Below the pieces are notes generated by a model. It did no database searches and was not told where the DNA came from. It saw nothing but the letters and a program-made list of their open reading frames with translations. A stretch of DNA of 64,000 nt from Kappaphycus alvarezii (Eukaryota > Rhodophyta > Florideophyceae > Gigartinales > Solieriaceae): contig NADL03000650.1 in NCBI GenBank assembly GCA_002205965.3, forward strand, positions 372,001 to 436,000, written 5' to 3'. The position numbers were made by a program, and so were the translations under genes. Positions 36,510-47,750 of the stretch are shown piece by piece (positions within the stretch are counted from its first letter, which is position 1; each line of letters opens with the position of its first letter).

Positions 36510-37900
36510 TCGAAGCTTGGTGCTAAGCATCAAAAGTATTAATGTTTTTGTCCCTCAGTTTAAATTCCCGTCTTGATATTGAAAAAACATATGAATATGT
36601 AGTAGACCAGTCGAAACACAAAACAAACCACATTACTTAAACGAGAAAAGACCTCAATTTTCACATCTTTTTATATCTTTGAATTTCCCCCCACAGCATC
36701 GTTTACAGAATCATTAGTTTGTTATAAACAACAACATCTTTTTTGAAAGTAGAAATATTGAAATATAATTTTAATTACATTCTTAACAATTTGTAATTCT
36801 CTCCTTAAATATTGAAACTGCGCTTATTGATTGTCACGAGCAATTAGAGCCTTTTTTCCATATTAATTTTCCGTAAAACAGTCATTTCATGAATACCACC
36901 CACGTTAAGACCAGAAAAACAAATTAAAAGACCTTCCATTTTTTTCTGATAGAGTAAGAACTTTATTCCCTTGTTACCGTAATAAATCTCTTTAATATCA
37001 CAACCGACTCCAACAAGCCTGGGGCCCAACTTTTTTTACAGTTCATGAACCTTTTTCAATTATCCAGAGGGTCCTCCAAATTTATACTTTTATCGGTATA
37101 TTTCTGATAAAGATAGCAGTAATCCAAGTTTTAGTCTCGCACCACGTTCCACTTATATGCTACAGATTTCTGTAGCACTTTCCATGTCTCACGGTTAAAT
37201 TTTAATAATTCGAATCAAATACAGGATCAATATCGACCTATGTTAGTTCAGATATGAGTATTATCAGTACTATACACTAGGTAGTATTTGAAGCGAAGTG
37301 ATGCAGATGACTAGTCACACATCAACGTGCGCTCATCATGACGCTTCTGAAACCTGAAATCGTGCAAGAAGTAGCGTTTGCCGCTATGTTTGAATTTAAA
37401 TGTGCATAACTAAATATGCGGCTCCCTTTTGTTTATATTATGAACGCATGAGGTCGCAATTTTCGCCCTAATAAATGATTTCGTTCACCAACTGTGCAGA
37501 TGTACCTGCATCGATGGTTAGCTGGAGGATACGTTTCCTGTGCCTGCGGCGAGCAAATGCACTCCCAATAGATCTCAAAGTCAGTCATTGGATATTTCGC
37601 AAAATAGTCGTCTGTATGCGAAAGATGAGAATATCCCGAAAAATACCTCTTCAAAATGCCATCGTACGGCCAAGTACTACAAAATCAGAGTCTGCAGAGA
37701 TCTGATTTGATTAAATTCTAAAAAAATAATTAACGTCGCTAGATAACTGATTCATAGTGCAGTTATCAAATGAAAATGCAGTACTCATTTAATTAAGTAA
37801 ATGCTAAAGCACTGTACAATACCTTACATTGCTGTATGCAAAAATTCGTGCCATGCAAGCAGAATGTCACACATCTCCACTTGACTGGTGACCAATGCGC
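36510..37900. other. AT-rich spacer
   Basis: A 73-codon minus ORF at 37433-37654 is protein-like (Cys, Tyr and His present) but unidentified. Nothing else is seen. Confidence 0.45.
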
Positions 37901-37912
37901 AAACTTGATGAG

Positions 37913-39215
37913 TTACGGAACCGGACGTCCATTCTTGCTCTCCGCTTGCGGCAATAATTTTCCTGTACCTTCCTTCGTTTCTCGGCTGTCGACAGCACTT
38001 ATGTCGAAAAAGCGGCTGCGCATGCAGCAATAAACATCAAGATCGTCAATCCTCAAAGGATACATGCGAACGTGCAATTTTGTCAAAGCGACGCAAACCT
38101 TAAAATAACTTTCGTAAATAGATTCTTTCCACCTCCGCTTCGATGTAATTAAAGTCCACAGTCCGCACAATCGTCCGAAATAATTCTCGACCAAGACCCG
38201 ATCCGAGGGGATGCGGTCGTTGCGATATTCCTCACTCCTTGATAGAAATCCATTCTGCGACTTTTTTGGCAGCACTCCTCGCACAAATTCTGCAATCCCC
38301 TGATACCCCTTGTCCGCGGAAACCGCCCATGAACATGGATACTCTTCCGAAAACTCCTCACTGTCTTCCCTACCTTGTTCTCCTTTCGTCTTTTCCAAAT
38401 TTTCGGCATGAAACTGGCGTTTGTCTTTAAATATAGTTATAGCGGCTGTAGAACCTGGATAGTGCTTCGAACAACCAAGCCCAAGCCCATTAGGCAAGAC
38501 TAAAACCTCTGTCTTGTCATCATAAAGTTTATTCTTTCCGCTAAAATAAACTTTTCCCTCCTCCATAGAACCGCTCGGCCTACATGCCTGTTGAAATATC
38601 ACATCAATTGCATATCTCGCGTAGCTGTAATTTTTGAAAAGCGTCTTTTCGTTCCGCAATTTTTCCGTAGAGTACTGCGCAATAACAGCAACAACTGCTG
38701 CCTCAAACATGAAGTCGCTTACCATGCGAACGAACTTATTGACCATTGCCTCGAATGATGCCCCTTTCCGTCCAAAAGCACGAGCAAGAAAATCCCATTG
38801 GCCTCCATTCTTTGCAACATCCATCATCATGGAGAAGACATCCTTGCCACTCACATCACTTTTCCTTCATCTCCCAGTATTGTATTGTGTTGAAACATAG
38901 TCTGAAAAAAGGCCCCATATGTATTCAAATTATGTGGGGTTAAAATTAGTAATCTTTAGCACTACTTTGCTTCCCCACACTTCATAGAAGCAATCAAAAA
39001 TGGGTCATTCCGTGTCTACTTCTTCGATAGAGTCCTGCCGTCCGTCACATCTGTAGGTGTTAAAGTCCGCCTCTCGCTCTACAGCTGCTTTGGCAAGGAG
39101 TCGAAGCCCGTTGGTGGCTTCGTTAATTGACAATGGGGAAGGGAAAAGGGGCGGCGATGCAGTTTGGGTTGTCTAGTCGGATGGTTGCTGCATGTTCCAG
39201 TTGTTCGATGAAAGA
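37913..39215 (-). pseudogene. DDE transposase pseudogene, PIF/Harbinger-like (DDE_Tnp_4 type)
   Basis: The minus strand carries one continuous frame of about 430 codons with only three internal stops (39005-39007, 38930-38932, 38867-38869). The last 313 codons, 38854-37913, are uninterrupted. In that part the catalytic triad is visible: Asp84 in YAIDVIFQ, Asp181 in SADKGYQG and Glu223 in VENYFGRLCGLW. Between them lies LPNGLGLGCSKHYPGS, typical of the family. N-terminal boxes include WGSKVVLKITNF, WGLFSDYVSTQYNTG and GGQWDFLARAFGRKG (the helix-turn-helix region). With triad intact and few lesions this is younger than the other DNA-transposon fossils here, though no product is expected in full length. 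Terminal repeats were not found. Confidence 0.85.
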
Positions 39216-39219
39216 TCAG

Positions 39220-39827
39220 GGAAGTTGGGGTTTGTGTTCTGAGGTGATACATCTGGATGAATGGTACCTTTATTACGTGGGAAACCGAGTAAAACACTGA
39301 ACAGACTGTCTTTTCAAAAAATAGGTGGCCTTTTTTATCCCGCCTTTTTTACATGGAAATATTCAAATCGCAGCAAAAAGTCGCGCCTTCTGTTGTCTCA
39401 GGTACAAACTTATTAAAACTTATGAATTGGTTTGTTCGTAGGTCTATGTCAAATGATGGAACATATTATTACAGCGGTCACTTCGCTGCAATAGTAGCAG
39501 GTCTTCGTGAGATTCCAATATAATTGGGAGCTTTACCTAGTAAGGTAATCTCCTTGGAGAGATATCCTAATGGAAGTTTAATAGGGATATAACGTGAAAA
39601 CCGCGATGCAATGAGTATAACCAATATATAAATCGTGAACATTACTGGTTTTGATTTTTGGAAAGGCCTCTCCGTTATCTTGTAACATTTTCTCATACAT
39701 AAACCATGGGTCACGTGGAATTGAAAATTTCTGCGGTAATTTTCCTCGATTGAAATCCTCTGCTGATAAGTCATATTAATTGCTGCGTGTTTTGAAAATT
39801 CTACACTTCAATCAGGTAGCTCTAGTT
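39220..39827. other. Spacer between two transposons
   Basis: AT-rich. A 98-codon minus ORF at 39478-39774 shows no motif. Confidence 0.45.
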
Positions 39828-39875
39828 CCCAGAAGACAATTGTACTCATATGAGTCCAAATTTACTCATATGAGT
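39828..39875 (+). repeat. piggyBac left terminal repeat with palindromic subterminal words
   Basis: CCC at 39828-39830. The palindrome ACTCATATGAGT occurs twice, at 39844-39855 and 39864-39875, 20 bp apart. Twin palindromes near the end would be natural binding sites for a dimeric protein; that role is inference. Confidence 0.75.
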
Positions 39876-40049
39876 CCATATTTCTAACGGTTAGATTTAT
39901 ACAAAAAACTAACATAATGACACCATTACCTTTTCACCATATCTAATAGCACCCTTAGGTAGTCAACCGTGCAAAACTTCGGAGTTTACTCCTCAACTGT
40001 TCATTCGAACACACAACAAGTTTGTCAACATCGAAAAATTTAACCAAAA

Positions 40050-42173
40050 ATGACGAATCCAAATGACCCCCGTCAACAGCCCGGAAACCTTGTCAACACT
40101 CGCGCAACCCTTGTCACGTCAGCGGCTGAGTGTAAGTGACTATTCGGTTCCCTTTGGAGAAGTAAGCGCGTCAACGGAACCGTGGTCAGCATCGAAGTTG
40201 ACACATCTACCGGAAGACGTCAGACTTCGGTCACCGCAGACTGGTCCATTCAGGACAGGACAATTCGCGTCAGCTTGAAACTCGTCAACATCAAGCCAGG
40301 AGAAGCATATGAAGGTGGCCTCGCAACGTCCGATGAAATGGAGACAACTGCTGCTGAGGTCGAGCTACCGAATCGTCAACCTTCTGTTGAAGAACCTCGA
40401 GAAGAAGCCAATGGGATGGCCGGAGTAGGAGGGGTATGCAAAGAAGTGCACGGAAAAATTTGGACCAATCAGAAGGTAGTATTACCGCTGAATGGATCAA
40501 CGGCATATCGGCCATGGAGGGTAATTGGTCCAGCAGGGAACACGTACATACAAGGTCATACCGAGTATGAGAAGACCCCGTATGATTTTTTCCTTTGCAT
40601 GTTTCCCGTCGAACACCTTTCCACAATTACCGAACTTACAAACCGGAAACTCGCTAATGGTGGGCACATGCGTACAACAGCTGGTGAAATTCTAAATTTT
40701 TTTGGAATTCTCATATTGCTATGCAGATTCGAGTTTACAAGCAGAAGGTCACTTTGGAGTACACAGTCTACATCCAAATACATTCCATTGGCGGCTTTTG
40801 GAAAATTCATTTCGGGGAAACGTTTCGAAGCACTGGTTTCATGTATTACATTCAGCCGCTACACTGAAACTGAAAGCACTGACAGAAGATGTTCTTTGGT
40901 CAGCGGATTCGTGGAGGCCATAAAACGGCATAGGAGGTCAATTTTTTCGCCATCGGAGAGAATTTGCGTGGATGAAAGACTGTCACGCTGGTACGGAATG
41001 GGGGGGATTGGATGTCAGAAGGACTAGCGCACTATGTCGCCATGGACCGTAAGCCTGAAAACGGATGTGAGATCAAGACTGCGTGCTGTGGTTCAGTGGC
41101 ATTGTATTGAATTTGTAGATTGTTTTGTCAGCATCTGACAGCAGTAATCGGCGTTACGAGTCAAATTTCCCTCATGGTACTGCTATTGTTCTTCGCCTTA
41201 CAGAGCCTTGGTTTCATTCGAATCGACTTGTCTGTGCAGACTCTGCATTTGCTTCTGTGCCACAGCAAATGCGCTTTTTGAATATGGACTGAGGTTTACA
41301 GGTGTCGTCAAGAATGCGACAAGGCAGTTTCCTATGTCATTTTTGTCAGGGCTGGAACTTTTCAGGCGCGGAGATCATATCTATATGGTAAGTCCGAGGA
41401 CGGAAAGCCACCCTTCTATGATGTCCGTTCTGTGGATGGATAGAGACAGAAGATACTTTGTCAGCACCTTCGGTACAACACTTCCGTCAGAGCCTATCAG
41501 AAGGTCTCGTTGGAGATCTGCTGGTAATGAAACGCTACTTGTGGAAATGGAAATTCCAGTTCCAGCGGTTTTCAACTCATATTATCAAACGAGCTCCCAG
41601 ATTGACAGGCCTAATAGATGCAGACAAGATGACCTTGGATTGGAGAAGAAATTCGAAGTCAATGATTGGTCGTTGAGGGTTAATACATCTTTGCTTGCAA
41701 TTTGCATCGTTGACTCATGGCTTCTATACAAGGGTTTGATGGGTGCAAGAAATTGCATGTCTCAAAAAGATTTTTATGCAAAACTTGCAGAGCAACTCAT
41801 TGACAATTCATTTGATGCTATTGGCCTCTGCAGATCTGATATTGACGTTCCAGAGGATTCTGTTCCCTCATTGGCCTGCAGTACTGGAATCCACCTGGTG
41901 CCCACAGTGAAAAGGCGCAAAGGGGCCAATGGGGCCCCAACGAAAGCGGCGTTTCAAAGCAGATGCAAAATTTGCAAATCTGACAAGAAGTCCAAATATC
42001 TCTGCTCTGAGTGCCTGAAGCTGAACAAAGAGGTTGGATATGCCATTCAGAGACAGGACGTAACTGCTTTCAAAATCACTTACGCGATGTCCACTTCTGT
42101 CATAATTAGAAGATGCTTTATACTACTCTATAGTGATGTTTACTTGTCTACGCTTACATTTTATGTAGGTTGA
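40050..42173 (+). pseudogene. piggyBac transposase pseudogene (DDE_Tnp_1_7 type)
   Basis: The start is chosen at ATG 40050, because the frame beginning MTNPNDPRQQPGN leads, across an in-frame TGA (40137-40139), into a small basic beta-rich N-terminal region (VNGTVVSIEVDTSTGRRQTS) and then the transposase core. The core reads PYDFFLCMFP, GEILNFFGILIL and CVDERLSRWYG with the first Asp (40971-40973). Near 41000 a G-run indel shifts the frame. Next come a stop at about 41120, LVCADSAFAS with the second Asp (41239-41241) and another shift at about 41265. An open frame then runs to 42173 with the third Asp (41604-41606, QIDRPNRC) and a C-terminal CxxC-x9-CxxC (CKICKSDKKSKYLCSECLK). All three catalytic Asp codons survive, but at least two frameshifts and two stops rule out a product. 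Confidence 0.85.
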
Positions 42174-42578
42174 ATGAGTAAAAATGAAAAAAATTGAGTC
42201 CTTGACTATAGCCGCCTACATTTCTGATTCGCGTCGTTCGACTTGCGGAATTAGCATACTTACCTATGGCTTATTCCCCTTTATGAGTGATCAGTGAATT
42301 AACCCCTCTGCTCATGTTCAAGTGGGCGCAATAAGGCAAACTGAGGTAGCAGCTGTCGCAGAAATGTCGACCTTCCTGAAGGAAGTTTTTGCCCTCCTGT
42401 GGAGCGCAGCGAGTCGGACTCACGATTTCTTTGTTCATTCTTTACTTGAAGCCCATTAGGCCACAGCGGTTGTTGTGAATGAGGATGAAACTACTTCTTT
42501 TATAGTTAGGGGAAGTTATTTTCAGGGATTCGGCGTGCCAGTGTATAAGTTTAATTAAAAAAATCTAGGTAATTTCGT
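42174..42578. other. piggyBac 3' noncoding interior
   Basis: No ORF. TTAACCCC at about 42299 looks like a piggyBac end but points the wrong way for this element. Confidence 0.5.
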
Positions 42579-42610
42579 GCTCATATGAGTACATTTGCTT
42601 TTCCTTTGGG
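42579..42610 (-). repeat. piggyBac right terminal repeat
   Basis: Inverted counterpart of the left end. CTCATATGAGT lies at 42580-42590 and GGG at 42608-42610. Only one palindrome is kept, against two on the left. Confidence 0.7.
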
Positions 42611-43010
42611 ACACCAGCATAGCACGGAGTTCTGAAGGTTGAATCGGTTGGAAAAGGGGAACACAGGGTCTTCTAGGAGAGGAAATATGTAGATTGTCTC
42701 TTTTGCTCTATATTATCGCATCTGATTCTGTAAAAGCCTAAAAAATAAATAGAGGAAAATTATTAGGGCTTTAAGACAATTCCTGACGTCTATAAACGAC
42801 TTCATTCGTGATGTTTTGCACGATTTCATATCAAACTCCAAAAGTTTGACTCTGGACTCCCCAGCTACAGTACTACAACCAAGAGAGCAGCGCTCATCCC
42901 TATATCACTCGGTCCATATTTTCCAACACACCGTCCGCTAACCTGTCTAATCGCCTCCTCCAAATCCCGGCAACACCCGCAACACTCGTGTCGATATCAA
43001 AGGAATTTTT

Positions 43011-43135
43011 GGACAGTACAGTACAGTATTAAAATTTACAGTACTAAACTGTACTGTACTGTACTGTATATTGCACATAAGAGGGAGCTGTACATACAGT
43101 ACAACTTCACATACTGTAATGTGCTGTACTGTCAC
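43011..43135. repeat. Dense GTACAGTAC/CTGTAC cluster
   Basis: The 125-bp block holds repeated TACAG and CTGTA words on the same strand, including ACTGTACTGTACTGTACTGT. Long runs can pair with each other (CAGTACAGTA against TACTGTACTG), so the block can form stem-loops. Similar clusters lie near 45845, 55775, 59270-59345, 59820-59845 and 60905-60980. Confidence 0.85.
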
Positions 43136-43576
43136 AACTTCACTTTAAAGTTACAAAGCACGGAATAGTCGTATACTGTATAGTATCAACATGCACTGCC
43201 GCTTGAAATCATACGAAAGGTTACTGATTTCTACTAACTCCAAATCTATTACTGCAATTTAAAAATAAATTACATAAATGGATTCAGCAGTACAAAATAC
43301 AGTAGGAAAGGGGGATATTTTAAACTCTGGTAAAAATTGTACTATACACCTTAAGGAGAAAGAAATGACCCCGACTGAAAGTATGCGACACTTTCAAAAC
43401 AATATAGATGTAATCAGTATTGCTTATCTGGTCTTGGGGACCAGATCAGGGGTAATTAATATAGATCGCCGAGTGGCACTAATTGCAGACTAGGTAAGCT
43501 ACTGATAGCACACTACTGCACGCGTTACAGCACTCTGCTGGCAATAAACGTTTACATAACAAGTACTAATTGAAAC

Positions 43577-44520
43577 TCAACGCCCCGCGTCTTGCGTACT
43601 CCTCGAGTTCCAAAAAATAGAAAAATTAACAAAAAACAAAGCAATAGAAATTGAAAACGAAAAATTAAGAAACTTGGGGCCGTAACCCCATTCTATTATC
43701 TTCCCGACTGCATAACGCTTATTTTCTGCTCCTGATGCCTCATCGCTGCCACTCTCTACCTCCTCGCCGCCCTTGTTATCTTCCTCCATTCCCAGCGCTA
43801 ATTTTTCTGGACTACAGCTCTTCTACTTCCACCTGACTTTCAAATAAATCCATTCCATTCACAATCACCTCACTGACAAATAAAAAATCCTTTCTTTCAT
43901 CAATCCTACACAGTCTTTCCTAATGGCTTTCTGGGTGCTCCAGCGGCACCCTTTTTAGTCTCAGCATCTCCTTTACATCACTTATCGCTGCTAAAAACGC
44001 GTCTCGGATATCCTCCTCTATCCTCCCTGAGTCTCTGCTAATAATCCTGTTCTATTCTCCCTGAATCTTTGCTAATATTCATCTTTTTCGATATTTTCCC
44101 CGATTGGCGTGTTCCACCCAAGCAACCCAATTGCGTCTTGAACAGCCTAAATTACTTCTGTACATCCTTCTGCACCATCTTCATAATCCGTATCGAGAAT
44201 TGCTCTCCTTCCTTATGCTCTTGCCCTGAACCCTCCTTTATAGTCATAGGCTTCCCGACAGCGCTCCATCATCCCCCTTTTCTTTATGCAATCGTTTCGG
44301 AAGATTACAAAGCTTTCCAAATTAGACAATGACCAAGTTTCACCTGCAATACTCTCAAAAAGCGCACGTACCCGTCCACCCCTTCCTGTTCCATTCTAGT
44401 CCTCCATAAACTCGAAGAAAAATCAACCCACTCGCAGTCATCACGCAGTCATTGTGCGAAGTGCATCTCCCTCAGTTTCGGTTTCCTTCCGTACTCGTGG
44501 TCCTGCTGTGGCTGCAAATT
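43577..44520 (-). pseudogene. Unidentified decayed coding region
   Basis: The minus strand of this CT-rich block reads mostly open in shifting frames: EHEYGRKPKLREMHF-like text near 44500, IKEGSGQEHKEGEQFSIRIM near 44220, GRIEEDIRDAFLAAISDVKE near 44000, ERKDFLFVSEVIVNGMDLFE near 43870 and an acidic MEEDNKGGEEVESGSDEASG from 43789. Charged and acidic composition suggests a gag-like or DNA-binding protein. No zinc knuckle or catalytic motif was seen. Confidence 0.35.
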
Positions 44521-44529
44521 GCGAAATGG

Positions 44530-45990
44530 TACAAATTAATGTCTCTTATGCTCCTGATACAATTATCCCTTTCTTCTGAAAACTTTCCCGGAGACTTTCT
44601 TTAAAGAGGATCAAAAATATCTCATCGGAGACGAGAATCTGCAAGGCAATAAACATCGATTCGTATCGAATTTATGATTCCACGTCATGCTGAAGAAATT
44701 ATTTTTCGACAATCTAAGCTTTAAATGTTGTTGCATACCCTAGCCTTCAAATGATTTCATAGCTCATCTTCTTTGTGGCACTCCAGTAAATGCTGGCCAC
44801 TTTCTCAAACACTCGAGCCGCATCTCTTTCAAATTTAAAGGATATCAGATGTCTTTAGTCCTCCTTCTGAATCATAGGTCCTCCGAAAAGTGATACTTAG
44901 CCCGTTTGGAATAAATAAAGGATCCGTCTTAATTATAATTCCCCAAAGTTCTCTTGCAAATCTTGTGTGCAACAGGAAGTACATAGATGTCGAATTTTCT
45001 TCTTTGGAGCCCTTCCTATTTATTCATTCTCGACAGTTCCTAAAGTAGGGGATACTCCCGTATTAAGTTCCACAGCTGACTTTAGAGCAGCTTTCTTAGC
45101 CTTCTGAACCAGTCGGTAAGCTGAGTTACCTCTGTTACCTCTTCACAACGTTTTTAAGTACCAACGACTGCTCTATGGGTTCCTTTCACCTTTGTCGTTA
45201 ATTTTTTCTTCGCTCCCGTATCTTATCTTAATTAGCCGACTCCAGAGTATTCTATTCTACAATCTGATGAGCAGCATTTTCTGGTCTTTCTTCTGGTATT
45301 TCTGGTTTTTGGCTCATTCCCGTTCCTAGGTAAGCCATGTTTCTTGTTCTAAGGTAAAACTGGACCTCTTAGTCTACGTAAAGCTATCCTTTTTCTATAT
45401 TTAATTTTCCAAGGACTTCGCAAATTATCTCTGTGTATGAAATAATGTCTCTCCTATAACTTTATTCCTCCTAATAGGCTCCGTGGCCCTTATAAATATA
45501 TTTATCGAGCTTTTGAGAATCTAAATTCTGTCTATCTGCCAATATATCTACATATTCACCAAGAGGTCTTATCTTCTTAACAGGATTGCTTTCTTTGAAA
45601 GCTGAATATCTTCCCATAGTTCTTAAAATCATCGTACCTTGATCTCACCCACGCAGTTACTACCTTGGTTATTCTCGCTATTGGAATCATTTCTACGTTA
45701 CGTAGCTTCACGTCTAAGTCGCAAATCACGGACGAGTAGGTGTTCAACACAATCTCTGCTGACTATCTGTTCTTGGAAAAGGGCCAGGGCACTTCGTATA
45801 GACCATTGAGGGGCACTAAAAGCAGACTAAGGTACTGCCAGTACAATACTGTACGAGTTACTTCACTTCGCTGACAGTTGTTGCACAGGTTTTCAGGAGG
45901 GTGAAGGTTATATTTTCTATAGTTTTCGACCATTTTACTGTGCTACTGTAGACTCGCAAGATTACGTAAATTTTAATTGTTCCTATTGTT
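44530..45990. other. CT-rich, decayed tract
   Basis: The plus strand stays pyrimidine-rich. The minus strand has protein-like scraps (for example LWGIIIKTDPLFIPNGLSIT near 44900) broken by many stops, perhaps the upstream part of the 43.6-44.5 kb remnant. A short GTACAATACTGTAC word lies near 45845. Confidence 0.35.
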
Positions 45991-45994
45991 TCTA

Positions 45995-46228
45995 CTATTT
46001 CAATGTTTTAAAAGGAAAATAGGTGGTGACCATAAACTCCCTGTATGCCGGTTCATATGACCAGCAGCAGATGGCTGAATTCGACCACAAATCGTCCGCA
46101 TCTGTATAAATTGGCTGAACAGATTGATCCAAGAGGTCCAAATGACTATTTATTCGTGGTATGAGTGGAATTACAGTACCATCGAAAGGGTTGGATCCTA
46201 TTAATTCAGAACCACCGTTCCAAACCAC
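45995..46228 (-). other. Short protein-like ORF, unidentified
   Basis: 77 codons with a composition unlike AT-rich noise (PFDGTVIPLIPRINSHLDLL, Trp and Cys present). No family recognised. The frame continues upstream only after a stop. Confidence 0.2.
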
Positions 46229-46499
46229 TTTTTCTCCGCAGTTGGTGGAACCGAAAAGTGCAGCAGAGTGGGTGGAAACTAGCAGTACAGCTGATAAGAT
46301 TGGACAGAATTACCTCGTATAAAATAGGTCCAATTAACCCTTCCTTCCTAGTATTCGACATATATCTCGAGGAAAAACATAATAGCTTTACAGTTATTAT
46401 ATCTACATTATCCCTCACTGGGCTTGTTTTTCATATTTTTAAATGTATTCTATCGACTAAAATAGCCGGATGAGTCAAGGCGAGCACGTAGTTAGATAA

Positions 46500-46660
46500 T
46501 TTTGATGATCACAATATCAACCAAAAACAGCACTATCAACATAGTATTCAAAACATCAACTAAAACAGAATCATCCACAACAAAATCAACGACAACTTTA
46601 TCAACAGTCTCACAAGCAACGAAAACTCAAAACAATCCCGTTTCATCAAAGATAAGTTCT
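46500..46660 (+). repeat. CAA/ATCAAC-rich low-complexity stretch
   Basis: Repeated AACAACA, ATCAAC and CAAAAC words give a Thr/Ser-rich reading frame (46502-46804) that is probably not a gene. Confidence 0.55.
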
Positions 46661-46809
46661 TTGATGACCACATATCACCACTTTTATCATATCCATACAC
46701 TGTGCCCTAATCATCCTTTCGTCACCATCCCTTCCATATTCTCCAACATCCTCCTTCCGAGCCGAAAACTATCTATCGCACATTCTCCTCCTTCATTGGC
46801 GTAAAAAAA

Positions 46810-47740
46810 TGAAATTTTATGTGAAAAGTAATAATTGAACCATAAAATTGCAGTACAAGTGCACAGCATCTCCTGTATTTTGGATGTGGCCAAAATTGTA
46901 CAAATGGTGGAAAATGAGATAATTAGAGTCTTTTATGTCAGAACACAAAGTCTTTACGCTAACCGCAGTCCTGTGCTCTGTCAGACCACAGAACTTCTGG
47001 ATTTTTGCACAATTTAGAACAACTAGACTATATGAGTCGACGGCGAACCTCAAGACAGATAAGATTAGTACTCTGGAACATTGCAAAATTCTTTCTATGG
47101 TATTGAGAGTAGCTCAAACCGACTTCTAACAGACTACTGGCGTTATTTTAGACTATTCTTGCGCTGTGACGAGCGTACATTTTTTGCCGCGCCTCAGTGG
47201 TTTTTCAATCTTGGAGTATCAATAGCCTCAGAGGGTAGATACGGGGGGTTTGTTCTTGATATGGAGTAGTTATAGGTTGGTCTGAATAAAAAGGACTCGT
47301 CCACAACTGTTGCATATCTATCCACTACATCACCAGCAAGGTGAAGTATGTAGAATTTGAAAAAAAATCCATGGTAATTCCCCTTCTTCGTAATAAACTC
47401 ACCTGTGCGCCAATTTGAAGCTTCCCAAATCCGCCTTAGGGATTTCATATGAGAGGGGATTTTTCAGTAGAAGATAAGGGATGAATCTCACCGATTAGTG
47501 ACGTGCGAGAGGGTTTTGGTAGACAAGGAGGGTTCACCGCAGAATTTTTGGTCTTGGGTACTGTAAGAAGTGGGAGGACAAGTGAAACACAGGAGAGAAG
47601 AGTCAAAAAATTCCATCTAAAATATCCTGCAGAACAGAGCTCTCCCGGTATGCAAAAACGTACCCGATCTTCTATCATTAAAAACCTTGCAGAAGGATCA
47701 TAAATTCGGAGTAAACTCTTGGTTCAGACGGAAAAAAATC
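46810..47740. other. No supported gene
   Basis: Overlapping ORFs of 60-89 codons on both strands, without motifs. Confidence 0.45.
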
Positions 47741-47750
47741 TTTTTTAATT

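Larger units (their letters stand above)
39828..42610 (+). mobile_element. piggyBac-type DNA transposon, decayed
   Basis: A piggyBac transposase pseudogene sits between imperfect terminal inverted repeats. The left end starts CCCAGAAGACAATTGTACTC and the right end, read inward, starts CCCAAAGGAAAAGCAAATGT. Both run into the palindrome CTCATATGAG. CCC termini are usual for piggyBac elements. The TTAA target duplication is not preserved: the flanking four bases are AGTT on the left and ACAC on the right. Length is about 2.78 kb. Confidence 0.78.

Noticed and set aside
38935-42306. GGGGTTAA (about 38936) and TTAACCCC (about 42299) as piggyBac ends
   Set aside because: They face outward relative to the transposase; the CCC/GGG ends with shared inner palindromes at 39828 and 42610 fit better.
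46502-46804. Thr/Ser-rich 100-codon ORF as a mucin-like gene
   Set aside because: Arises from CAA/ATC low-complexity repeats; no signal peptide or structure.
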